A DNA stretch of 5,309 nucleotides. It comes from Actinomycetes bacterium. Its GTDB lineage: Bacteria; Actinomycetota; Acidimicrobiia; Acidimicrobiales; Acidimicrobiaceae. The notes beneath the pieces were generated by a model that was given only the letters and a program-made list of their open reading frames with translations, made no database searches and was not told the DNA's origin. The position numbers and the translations under genes were made by a program. Each line of letters opens with the position of its first letter. Within the stretch, counting starts at the first letter, position 1. The DNA is taken from contig JAJYFX010000166.1 in assembly GCA_021785315.1 (NCBI GenBank), positions 1 through 5,309 on the forward strand, written 5' to 3'. This document shows, piece by piece, positions 1 through 4,644 of this stretch.

Positions 1-148
1 GCACCGCCGAAAGTGCATCCACCTTCGCTTGAGGCCAGCGGGAAAGGTTTGCCAACGTGCGGTTCTTCACCTTGCCGTCTTCACGGTAGCTCTCACGCAG
101 CAGTATCGCCGGTGCAGAGCCGCGGTTGGGCACCTTCGCTATGTACAT
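1..148 (-). CDS. IS1634-family transposase, N-terminal part (cut by window edge)
   Basis: The reading frame starts at the ATG at 148 and runs off the left edge after 49 complete codons, so only the N-terminus is visible. It begins MYIAKVPNRGSAPAILL and continues RESYREDGKVKNRTLANLS, then a W-P pair. This is the characteristic opening of IS1634-type (IS4 superfamily, DDE) transposases: a short beta-strand, the 'RESYREDGKVKNRTLANLS' block, then a tryptophan-proline. The catalytic DDE residues lie outside the window, so intactness cannot be judged. The start is well fixed: an in-frame stop lies about 30 nt upstream and a promoter-like pair sits just before the ATG. The segment looks more GC-rich than the spacer that follows, consistent with an acquired element. 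Family assignment is from recognition of the motif, not a search. Confidence 0.85.
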   Translation of the reverse strand, partial: MYIAKVPNRGSAPAILLRESYREDGKVKNRTLANLSRWPQAKVDALSAV

Positions 149-155
149 GTCGACA

Positions 156-184
156 ATGATAGCATAATACCGTGACTAGATCAA
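156..184 (-). promoter_or_regulatory. Promoter of the left transposase, leaderless-type
   Basis: On the minus strand a TTGATC -35-like hexamer (179-184) is followed after exactly 17 nt by TATCAT (156-161), a good -10 hexamer. Seven nt later comes the ATG of the transposase at 148. That spacing would place the transcription start at or next to the A of the ATG, giving a leaderless message. There is no Shine-Dalgarno sequence before this ATG. Both hexamers and spacing are seen directly; activity is inferred. Confidence 0.6.
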
Positions 185-316
185 GTATTACCAGCAGTCG
201 CTATTATCTACTCATATCACTACATGACTACACTACTACTTTTCTGAAGGCGCGTAATAGCTGATAACGGCTTTGAAATGTTGGCTACATGTAGAAAATC
301 AGGGTGAACTTCGGTC

Positions 317-337
317 TAGGTGACCATTGGTCACCTA
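317..337. repeat. 21-bp perfect palindrome, possible operator
   Basis: Two 10-nt arms (TAGGTGACCA and its exact reverse complement) flank a single central T. The palindrome ends 3 nt before the TACCAT -10-like hexamer of the plus-strand transposase fragment, so it covers the place where the -35 region would be. That position suits an operator or a transposase-binding subterminal site. A strong short cruciform or hairpin is also possible, but no T-run follows it, so it is not a typical terminator. Confidence 0.6.
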
Positions 338-340
338 AGG

Positions 341-346
341 TACCAT
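341..346 (+). promoter_or_regulatory. -10-like hexamer of plus-strand transposase fragment
   Basis: TACCAT fits the actinobacterial TANNNT -10 pattern and is separated by exactly 7 nt from the GTG start at 354, so the transcript would begin at the start codon. No good -35 hexamer is seen 16-18 nt upstream; that region is occupied by the 21-bp palindrome. The call rests on the hexamer and its spacing, which match three other unit-leading starts in this window. Confidence 0.4.
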
Positions 347-353
347 CGGTTTC

Positions 354-614
354 GTGTTCATCGAGAAATCCAAGTATCTTTCATCTACCCGTGTGCGGAT
401 AATGGATAAGGAGCTGGCAGATGGAGTGTGGAAGAAAAAGCTCATCCGTCATGTCGGTACCGCTAAGTCAGATCTCGATCTGGCTGTTTTCATGCAAAAG
501 GCCAAGGAGATGCTGTTTCAGCTTGAAAGGCCAGGCCAGCTTGATCTTGAATTTGGAGATATAAGAAACCGAAGCGGCCTTAGGGTGACTGGCGAGTACC
601 ACGAGACTTCCTGA
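354..614 (+). pseudogene. Truncated IS1634-type transposase (N-terminal remnant)
   Basis: This is an 86-codon frame with a GTG start and a TGA stop. Its sequence (FIEKSKY near the start, then WKKKLIRHVGTAKSDLDLA at about residues 26-44, then a helical stretch and PGQLDLEFG) resembles the N-terminal domain of another IS1634-type lineage, in which an 'I-x-H-V/I-G-x-A' block is followed by an acidic-leucine helix. The final residues (RVTGEYHE) resemble the 'TG-HE' stretch where these proteins continue into the next domain, so homology appears to stop abruptly near 603-614. Full-length members are several hundred residues, and no catalytic part follows: the next gene, rdgB, begins 16 bp later on the other strand. 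I read it as a broken insertion sequence. It could also be an uncharacterised small protein, because the frame itself is intact. Residue similarity is from memory. Confidence 0.65.
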
Positions 615-622
615 GACTTCCT
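603..622. repeat. Perfect 10-bp tandem duplication at the truncation point
   Basis: GAGACTTCCT occurs twice in direct succession (603-612 and 613-622). The stop codon of the transposase remnant spans the junction of the two copies. The reverse complement of its 9-nt core occurs at 649-657 inside the last codons of rdgB. The duplication coincides with the place where transposase homology seems to end, which suggests a scar of the rearrangement that removed the rest of the element. Confidence 0.75.
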
Positions 623-660
623 AGCAGCATCAACCTGCACCATCTACCAGGAAGTCTTTT
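614..660 (+). terminator. Possible weak convergent terminator hairpin
   Basis: AGACTTCCT (614-622) pairs perfectly with AGGAAGTCT (649-657), giving a 9-bp stem around a 26-nt loop. Inside the loop GCAG (624-627) can pair with CTGC (635-638). On the plus strand the stem is followed by TTTTAG, a minimal U-run, so it could end transcripts from the transposase remnant. On the minus strand it straddles the stop codon of rdgB but has no U-run. The loop is long and the stem is only moderately GC-rich, so this is tentative. Confidence 0.3.
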
Positions 661-1220
661 AGTTTGGAGATTGCCCTTGATCGATGGGACAGTTCTGACT
701 TTTCATCTGACGTCATCTCGCCGAATGTTCGTCCGTCGCCCCCGAGGGGCGCAAACATGGGGTCGTATCCGAACCCATTGGAACCCCTCTCCTGGTCACT
801 CAAGTGGCCATCGCATCGTCCCTCGAAATACAGGGCATCTTCAAGGGCGGCACCAGGCGCACACAGACATAGGACGGTTTCGAAATGAGCCGTTCGGTCG
901 CTTATGCCTTCCAACATAGAAAAGAGCTTGGATCTGTTGGCGGCATCGGTGCTGCCGGGTCCGGCAAATCTGGCAGAATGGACTCCTGGTCTGCCGCCCA
1001 GGGCATCTACGAACAGGCCTGAATCATCTGCCAACGCGATACAACCCAAACTATTAGCCGCGCTCCTGGCCTTTTTGAAAGCGTTTTCGGTAAGAGTTCC
1101 ACCGTCTTCAACTACGAGGGGAAGGTCGGCGACTACAACAATTTCCGCTGTTTCCCCAAGAATGCCCTCGAACTCCTTGACCTTAGCGATGTTGGTAGTT
1201 GCAAGAACTATTTGTATCAA
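630..1220 (-). CDS. rdgB: XTP/dITP pyrophosphatase (RdgB/HAM1 family)
   Basis: This 196-residue protein is the normal length for the family. It hydrolyses non-canonical purine triphosphates (dITP, XTP, ITP) to monophosphate and pyrophosphate, keeping deaminated bases out of DNA and RNA. Visible motifs in order are TTNIAK at residues 8-13 (the nucleotide-binding [ST]-x-N-x-x-K loop, with Ala where Gly is usual), ENA at 45-47, the catalytic DDSGL at 65-69, GGRPGVHSARFAG at 75-87, GSNGFGYDPMF at 146-156 and the base-recognition SHR at 178-180. The start is TTG, 3 nt beyond the rph stop, in the arrangement TGA-TAG-TTG. Only a weak GGA lies about 9 nt upstream, so translation is probably coupled to rph. 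It is the last gene of the murI-rph-rdgB unit and abuts insertion-sequence debris. Function is confident; the exact start is slightly less so. Confidence 0.95.
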   Translation of the reverse strand: MIQIVLATTNIAKVKEFEGILGETAEIVVVADLPLVVEDGGTLTENAFKKARSAANSLGCIALADDSGLFVDALGGRPGVHSARFAGPGSTDAANRSKLFSMLEGISDRTAHFETVLCLCAPGAALEDALYFEGRCDGHLSDQERGSNGFGYDPMFAPLGGDGRTFGEMTSDEKSELSHRSRAISKLKDFLVDGAG

Positions 1221-1223
1221 CTA

Positions 1224-1973
1224 TCAGTTCCGAAAAAGCTCAGGTTTTGGTGACGGAAGCGAGGACAACGCCTTGTCCTGAATCTCGAGAATCTCGGCAA
1301 TCCCATGCTCGGCCAAAGATAGCATGTCGTCGAGCTGAGACTTGGTATACGGCGCATTTTCTGCCGTTCCCTGAACTTCTACAAAATAGCCTTCCGAGGT
1401 CATGGCGACATTCATGTCCACCTCAGCCCTCACGTCTTCGGAATAATTCAGGTCAAGGAGCGCGACGCCGTCCACTATGCCGACCGACACCGCGGCACAG
1501 GATGAAAGCAGAACGCTTCGACCAACCCTGTACGCCTGTTCCATTCGCGAAATAGCATCAGCCAGTGCAACGTAAGCACCGCAAATCGATGCGGTACGGG
1601 TCCCGCCATCGGCCTGGAGCACGTCGCAATCCACAATCAACTGCTTTTCGCCTAGAGCGCTAAGGTCGACAACCGCCCGAATCGACCTCCCAATCAAGCG
1701 CTGGATCTCCTGCGTCCGCCCACTCTGCCGACCTTTGACGGCCTCGCGGCTTACCCTTTCGGACGACGATCCTGGCAGGAGGGAATACTCAGCGGTGATC
1801 CACCCTTTGCCAGTGCCACGAAGCCACGGGGGAACTCTCTCATCAAGAGAGACCGTGCAAAGAACCCGAGTTCTTCCCATGGTCACCAGGACCGATCCAA
1901 GCGCCATTTCCGTGTAGTCACGTTCAAACGTGCACAGCCTAATCTCATCTGATTGCCGTCCATCTATTCTCAC
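1224..1973 (-). CDS. rph: Ribonuclease PH (tRNA nucleotidyltransferase)
   Basis: This 249-residue protein is a phosphorolytic 3'-5' exoribonuclease that trims tRNA precursors using inorganic phosphate. It acts in the cytoplasm as a hexamer in known members. The sequence shows MRIDGR at the N-terminus, RVLCTVS at 36-42, PPWLRGTGKGWITAEYSLLP at 48-67, SGRTQEIQRLIGRSIRAVVD at 84-103, DCDVLQADGGTRTAS at 115-129 (the phosphate-binding GGTRT segment), VGIVDG at 164-169, AEVDMNV at 183-189 (conserved acidic residues) and FVEVQGTAE at 197-205. All core motifs are intact. The start is GTG immediately after the murI stop (TGA-GTG, no gap), with AAGGA at 1983-1987 inside the end of murI, 9 nt upstream. 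Tight packing with murI and rdgB indicates one transcript. Confidence 0.97.
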   Translation of the reverse strand: MRIDGRQSDEIRLCTFERDYTEMALGSVLVTMGRTRVLCTVSLDERVPPWLRGTGKGWITAEYSLLPGSSSERVSREAVKGRQSGRTQEIQRLIGRSIRAVVDLSALGEKQLIVDCDVLQADGGTRTASICGAYVALADAISRMEQAYRVGRSVLLSSCAAVSVGIVDGVALLDLNYSEDVRAEVDMNVAMTSEGYFVEVQGTAENAPYTKSQLDDMLSLAEHGIAEILEIQDKALSSLPSPKPELFRN

Positions 1974-2786
1974 TCAGAGAATTCCTTTCCAACTGACCTG
2001 CTGCGCGTCTTCGAGCTCAGGCCCTAACAGCCTATGGCCCAACTCCTTGAATCGCTCCGGATCTCCTGACGACAAAAACGTGTACTTCCCAGCCGCATTT
2101 TCGGGAGCTGAGAGACCAGAACCTGCGAGGACCGCCTTGACCTCGAAAGCAGTCTCCTCTGCAGAAGATATCAAGACTACTTCCCGGCCAACTATATCTT
2201 GAATAACGCGCGCCAAAAACGGATAGTGCGTGCATCCAAGCAAAAGGGTGTCAACTTTGGCATTTTTGATTGGATCCAATAACCTTGACGCCAACACTTT
2301 CACCTGTTGTGAATCAGTCTCTCCGGCTTCGATAAACTCGACCAATCCCGGACAAGCTGCGCACGTCAGTTCAACTGTAGGATCCAAAGATTCGACTTCC
2401 CGCTGATAGGCTCCGGAGGAAATGGTGCCGACGGTGCCGATCACCCCAAGCCGGCCAGATTGAGAAGCGACAATTGCAGACCGTGCGCCCGGCCCTATTA
2501 CCCCCAATATCGGACGATCGAACCTCTCGCTCAGCGAATCCAGGGCCACCGACGATGCGGTGTTGCATGCAACAATGACCATCTTCACGTCGAAAGTTGA
2601 TATCAAATAATCGGTGATCTGGTGTGAGAAACCAATAACCTCTGCGGCATTCCTAGGCCCGTATGGGTAGCGGGCCGAGTCGCCCAAATAAACGAGAGAC
2701 TCGTTTGGAACCAAGTCCACCAATGCGCGCACGATGGTTAGGCCGCCGAAGCCACTGTCAAAAATTCCAATCGGGCGCGAATCCAC
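1974..2786 (-). CDS. murI: Glutamate racemase
   Basis: This 270-residue protein interconverts L- and D-glutamate without cofactor, supplying D-Glu for peptidoglycan precursors in the cytoplasm. Both catalytic cysteines are present: Cys74 in VACNTAS and Cys185 in LLLGCTHYPF. Other family motifs are IFDSGFGGLTIVRAL at 8-22 (with the Asp10-Ser11 pair), YLGDSARYPYG at 33-43, VIGPGA at 96-101 and CPGLVEFIE at 145-153. Length is typical. The start is GTG at 2786. It agrees with the family N-terminus, and the frame is closed by a stop about 30 nt upstream. A TAAACT hexamer exactly 7 nt upstream suggests a leaderless transcript beginning here. A 105-nt gap separates it from cysM, whereas rph follows with no gap, so murI probably leads the murI-rph-rdgB unit, with possible read-through from cysM. 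Confidence 0.96.
   Translation of the reverse strand: MDSRPIGIFDSGFGGLTIVRALVDLVPNESLVYLGDSARYPYGPRNAAEVIGFSHQITDYLISTFDVKMVIVACNTASSVALDSLSERFDRPILGVIGPGARSAIVASQSGRLGVIGTVGTISSGAYQREVESLDPTVELTCAACPGLVEFIEAGETDSQQVKVLASRLLDPIKNAKVDTLLLGCTHYPFLARVIQDIVGREVVLISSAEETAFEVKAVLAGSGLSAPENAAGKYTFLSSGDPERFKELGHRLLGPELEDAQQVSWKGIL
1983..1987 (-). promoter_or_regulatory. Shine-Dalgarno of rph inside murI
   Basis: AAGGA on the minus strand lies 9 nt before the GTG of rph, within the last codons of murI. It supports the GTG at 1973 as the true start and indicates that rph is translated from the murI message. Confidence 0.6.
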
Positions 2787-2793
2787 TCCAATC

Positions 2794-2799
2794 AGTTTA
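2794..2799 (-). promoter_or_regulatory. -10-like hexamer for murI, leaderless-type
   Basis: TAAACT on the minus strand (pattern TANNNT) precedes the GTG of murI by exactly 7 nt. No good Shine-Dalgarno is at the right distance: a GGA touches the start codon directly. No clear -35 hexamer is seen 16-18 nt upstream. Activity is inferred from the spacing, which recurs at other unit-leading genes here. Confidence 0.45.
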
Positions 2800-2891
2800 T
2801 CCAGAGCAGTGACTCAAAATTCGAATAGTTCGCCAATCTATCCGGGAAAATTACAGCGCCTTGACCTGAATACCTTGAAAACTCAGTGCGA

Positions 2892-3848
2892 TTAGAAGTA
2901 GATGATCTTTTTAGCCCGCTCGGTCACCTGATCGATATCATCGGTCCAAGCTCCAGTTGAGAGATACTTCCAGCCTCCATCACACACGACAGTGACAATA
3001 GTTCCTTCGTCGATAGAACTGGCACACTTCACGGCTCCCGCCATTATCGCGCCGGAAGAGATCCCAACGAATAGGCCAACCTCAGTCAGCTTCTGCGTCC
3101 ACTCGATTGACTCCTTAGGGCCGACTACTGTCTTGCGATCCAGGAGATGCTCTCCATCGCCATCCAAAAAAATCGGTGGTATATAGCCGTCATCCAGATT
3201 TCGCAAACCATCGACCATCTCACCCGCAGGCGGCTCGATTGCCCAGACCTGGATCTGGGGATTCATCTCCTTTAGGAAGTGACCGACACCCATAAGTGTT
3301 CCCGAAGTTCCCAGGCCGGCAATGAAATGAGTGACCTCGGGCACATCTTTCCAAATTTCCGGTCCTGTGGTTTCGTAGTGAGCTCTAGGATTAGCCGGAT
3401 TTGCATATTGGTAGAGAAAGACCCATTCGGGATGCTCCTCAGCCATCGCCCTTGCCATTTTTACTGCGCCATTTGAGCCTTCAGAGCCTGGTGACTCGAT
3501 GATCTCTGCACCCCACACCTGAAGAAGCTGCTTTCGTTCGATGGAAACATTGGTCGGCAGTACGATCTTTAGGTTATAGCCCCTTACTTTGCACAACATC
3601 GCTAGTCCGATTCCGGTATTGCCGGAAGATGGCTCCAACAGTGTCTGCCCGGGTTTGCCTCTCTGGAGAAGTCCGGAATTCTCGGCATCCTCTATCATGG
3701 CTAGCGCAATTCGATCTTTGACTGATCCTCCGGGATTCTGACCCTCAAGTTTAGCAATGATTCGGACCCTCGGATTGGGACTTAGCTGGCTAACGTCGAC
3801 CATTGGAGTGTTGCCTATCAAGTCCAAAATACTAGAGTAAACAGCCAT
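2892..3848 (-). CDS. cysM: CysO-dependent O-phosphoserine cysteine synthase CysM
   Basis: This 318-residue fold-type II PLP enzyme joins the aminoacrylate made from a phosphoserine-type substrate to sulfur. In the mycobacterial family the sulfur comes from CysO thiocarboxylate. Motifs: IGNTPMV at 11-17, the PLP-binding Lys44 in GGSVKDR, SSGNTG at 74-79, ERKQLL at 104-109, GLGTSGTLMG at 178-187 (phosphate loop), LRN at 215-217, GISSGA at 262-267 and GWKYLSTGAW at 292-301. Arg216 matches the arginine (Arg220 in M. tuberculosis CysM) that favours O-phosphoserine over O-acetylserine, and cysO and mec lie directly upstream. I chose the ATG at 3848 over the TTG one codon earlier because GAGAAAG (3857-3863) is then 8 nt upstream. 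It follows cysO by 47 nt and is the last gene of the mec-cysO-cysM unit. Without this context it could be called a generic CysK. Confidence 0.93.
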   Translation of the reverse strand: MAVYSSILDLIGNTPMVDVSQLSPNPRVRIIAKLEGQNPGGSVKDRIALAMIEDAENSGLLQRGKPGQTLLEPSSGNTGIGLAMLCKVRGYNLKIVLPTNVSIERKQLLQVWGAEIIESPGSEGSNGAVKMARAMAEEHPEWVFLYQYANPANPRAHYETTGPEIWKDVPEVTHFIAGLGTSGTLMGVGHFLKEMNPQIQVWAIEPPAGEMVDGLRNLDDGYIPPIFLDGDGEHLLDRKTVVGPKESIEWTQKLTEVGLFVGISSGAIMAGAVKCASSIDEGTIVTVVCDGGWKYLSTGAWTDDIDQVTERAKKIIYF

Positions 3849-3856
3849 CAAAATTT

Positions 3857-3863
3857 CTTTCTC
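3857..3863 (-). promoter_or_regulatory. Shine-Dalgarno-like purine run of cysM
   Basis: GAGAAAG on the minus strand lies 8 nt before the ATG at 3848. It favours this ATG over the adjacent upstream TTG as the cysM start. Confidence 0.45.
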
Positions 3864-3895
3864 TAATCAATACGAAAACTCTCACGCCTAGTTGG

Positions 3896-4177
3896 CTAGA
3901 AAGAACCGCCAGCTACGGCAGGCAGTATCGAGATAACATCGCCCTCGGCAACTTTGGTATCAAGCTTTTCAAGATATCTAACGTCATCGTCGTTGAGATA
4001 AACGTTTACGAAACGATGTAACGACCCGTCAGCCGAGACCACCTGATTTCCAAGACCAGGAAAGCTGCCACTTAGAGCTTTCAGTATCTCACCTATGGTC
4101 TCGCCTTCAACGAAGACACTGGCCTGACCGCTCGCTGCGGCACGAAGCACTGTCGGTAGGCGAACTTCTATTGCCAC
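3896..4177 (-). CDS. cysO: Sulfur carrier protein CysO (MoaD/ThiS-like) with C-terminal GGSF
   Basis: This 93-residue ubiquitin-fold sulfur carrier is charged at its C-terminal glycine as a thiocarboxylate by an E1-like protein (MoeZ in mycobacteria, not in this window) and gives sulfur to CysM. The match to mycobacterial CysO is clear: LPTVLR at 7-12, ETIGEILKAL at 26-35, LHRFVNVYLNDDDVRYL at 53-69 and GDVISILPAVAGG at 79-91. Oddly, it does not end at the Gly-Gly but continues with Ser92-Phe93 before TAG. The M. tuberculosis protein ends at GG, so this form should be inactive until Ser-Phe is removed. The start is GTG with a strong AGGAGG 4 nt upstream. It lies 36 nt after mec and 47 nt before cysM. 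The two extra residues were read codon by codon (GGC GGT TCT TTC TAG). Confidence 0.94.
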   Translation of the reverse strand: MAIEVRLPTVLRAAASGQASVFVEGETIGEILKALSGSFPGLGNQVVSADGSLHRFVNVYLNDDDVRYLEKLDTKVAEGDVISILPAVAGGSF

Positions 4178-4179
4178 GG

Positions 4180-4187
4180 CTCCTCCT
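4180..4187 (-). promoter_or_regulatory. Strong Shine-Dalgarno of cysO
   Basis: AGGAGGAG on the minus strand sits just before the GTG of cysO; the AGGAGG core is 4 nt away. It is the best ribosome-binding site in the window, suiting a small carrier protein needed in high amount and offsetting the GTG start. Confidence 0.7.
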
Positions 4188-4213
4188 GAAAGTTGACTTA
4201 ATCGATTATTATT

Positions 4214-4615
4214 CTAGCAATTAAGACTAACAACCGATTCTTCAACTATGTTCCCATCAACGATACAAAATGAGCGCAGTATCGGATCTTTGTGTTTTAG
4301 AGACACCAAAATGTAATGCCAATCGGGATCAGGAGCCTGAGCCACATCGGTCGGAGATGGGAATGCTTCGGAATGGGTATGCGAATGCATGACACCGATA
4401 ATCGATGTGCCATTTCTCTCAGCATCCCTGTCAGCTTTTAGATAGTCGGACGGATTCACCGTATAGATGCGAGCCGATGCGGCATCATTTCGAGCCTTGT
4501 AAAATTTCGTAACTTGGTCTCCGATTCCGCCAATCAGACCGCAGGCTTCGAGCGGATATTCACGGATAGCATGCGCAATCATCTCATCAAGGTATATTTG
4601 CGGAATATTAAGCAT
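4214..4615 (-). CDS. mec: JAMM/MPN+ metalloprotease Mec (CysO-cysteine hydrolase)
   Basis: In mycobacteria this zinc peptidase releases cysteine from the CysO-Cys adduct made by CysM. The 133-residue product from the ATG at 4615 shows a full JAMM centre: Glu23 in PLEACGLIGG, then His77-Ser-His79, seven residues, Ser87-Pro-Thr-Asp90 (H-x-H-x7-S-x-x-D). DWHYILVSL at 98-106 and the RSFCIVDG stretch at 114-121 also match Mec. The frame stays open to an ATG at 4687, but the extra 24 residues are a hydrophobic run antisense to the lysine-rich start of smpB and have no counterpart in the family. The ATG at 4615 also has TAATCT exactly 7 nt upstream. It leads mec-cysO-cysM, 36 nt before cysO, and is divergent from smpB. 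Given the GGSF tail of CysO, it may also mature that carrier (inference). Confidence 0.93.
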   Translation of the reverse strand: MLNIPQIYLDEMIAHAIREYPLEACGLIGGIGDQVTKFYKARNDAASARIYTVNPSDYLKADRDAERNGTSIIGVMHSHTHSEAFPSPTDVAQAPDPDWHYILVSLKHKDPILRSFCIVDGNIVEESVVSLNC

Positions 4616-4622
4616 CCTTGGC

Positions 4623-4628
4623 AGATTA
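4623..4628 (-). promoter_or_regulatory. -10-like hexamer for mec, leaderless-type
   Basis: TAATCT on the minus strand (TANNNT) is exactly 7 nt before the ATG of mec. The only SD-like string, AAGG, touches the ATG and is too close to act, so a leaderless transcript fits best. No consensus -35 is seen; any -35 contact would fall at the very start of smpB. Confidence 0.5.
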
Positions 4629-4632
4629 GCTT

Positions 4633-4637
4633 GGTGA
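4633..4637 (+). promoter_or_regulatory. Shine-Dalgarno of smpB
   Basis: GGTGA lies 7 nt before the ATG at 4645. It supports that start and lies in the 29-bp gap shared with mec. The smpB promoter must therefore be inside mec; a TATATT (4593-4598) there is a candidate -10 without a clear -35. Confidence 0.5.
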
Positions 4638-4644
4638 AGTACAA

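Larger units (their letters stand above)
149..353. other. Non-coding spacer between two divergent transposase starts
   Basis: This 205-bp stretch separates the 5' ends of the two head-to-head transposase frames. It is visibly AT-richer than the coding DNA on its left and has no convincing gene on either strand. It holds the promoter signals of both frames, a cluster of ACTAC words (219-239), a 10-bp palindrome CTACATGTAG (285-294) and a 21-bp palindrome (317-337). The outer ends of one or both insertion sequences should lie here, but I could not identify terminal inverted repeats or a target duplication with confidence. Confidence 0.6.

Noticed and set aside
219..239. Cluster of ACTAC words as a possible iteron or CRISPR-like array
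   Set aside because: Only four irregularly spaced 5-nt words, some overlapping; no repeat-spacer pattern and no replication gene nearby.
1..614. A single composite transposon or complete insertion sequence
   Set aside because: The two transposase starts differ in sequence and diverge; one is truncated, the other leaves the window, and no matching terminal inverted repeats or target duplication could be found.
664..2202. Long open frames on the plus strand across rdgB, rph and murI
   Set aside because: They lie opposite well-conserved genes, have proline/arginine/serine-rich low-quality translations and resemble no known family.
2787..2891. Missing rhomboid gene hidden as a remnant between cysM and murI
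   Set aside because: The 105-bp gap is too short, and no rhomboid-like motif or hydrophobic frame is seen in it.
3849..3851. TTG as the cysM start, one codon before the ATG
   Set aside because: The ATG directly after it gives better spacing (8 nt) from the GAGAAAG run and the usual MAVY-type start.
4616..4644. Cysteine-sensing riboswitch or T-box leader ahead of mec
   Set aside because: The gap to smpB is 29 bp and mec appears leaderless, so there is no room for a structured leader.
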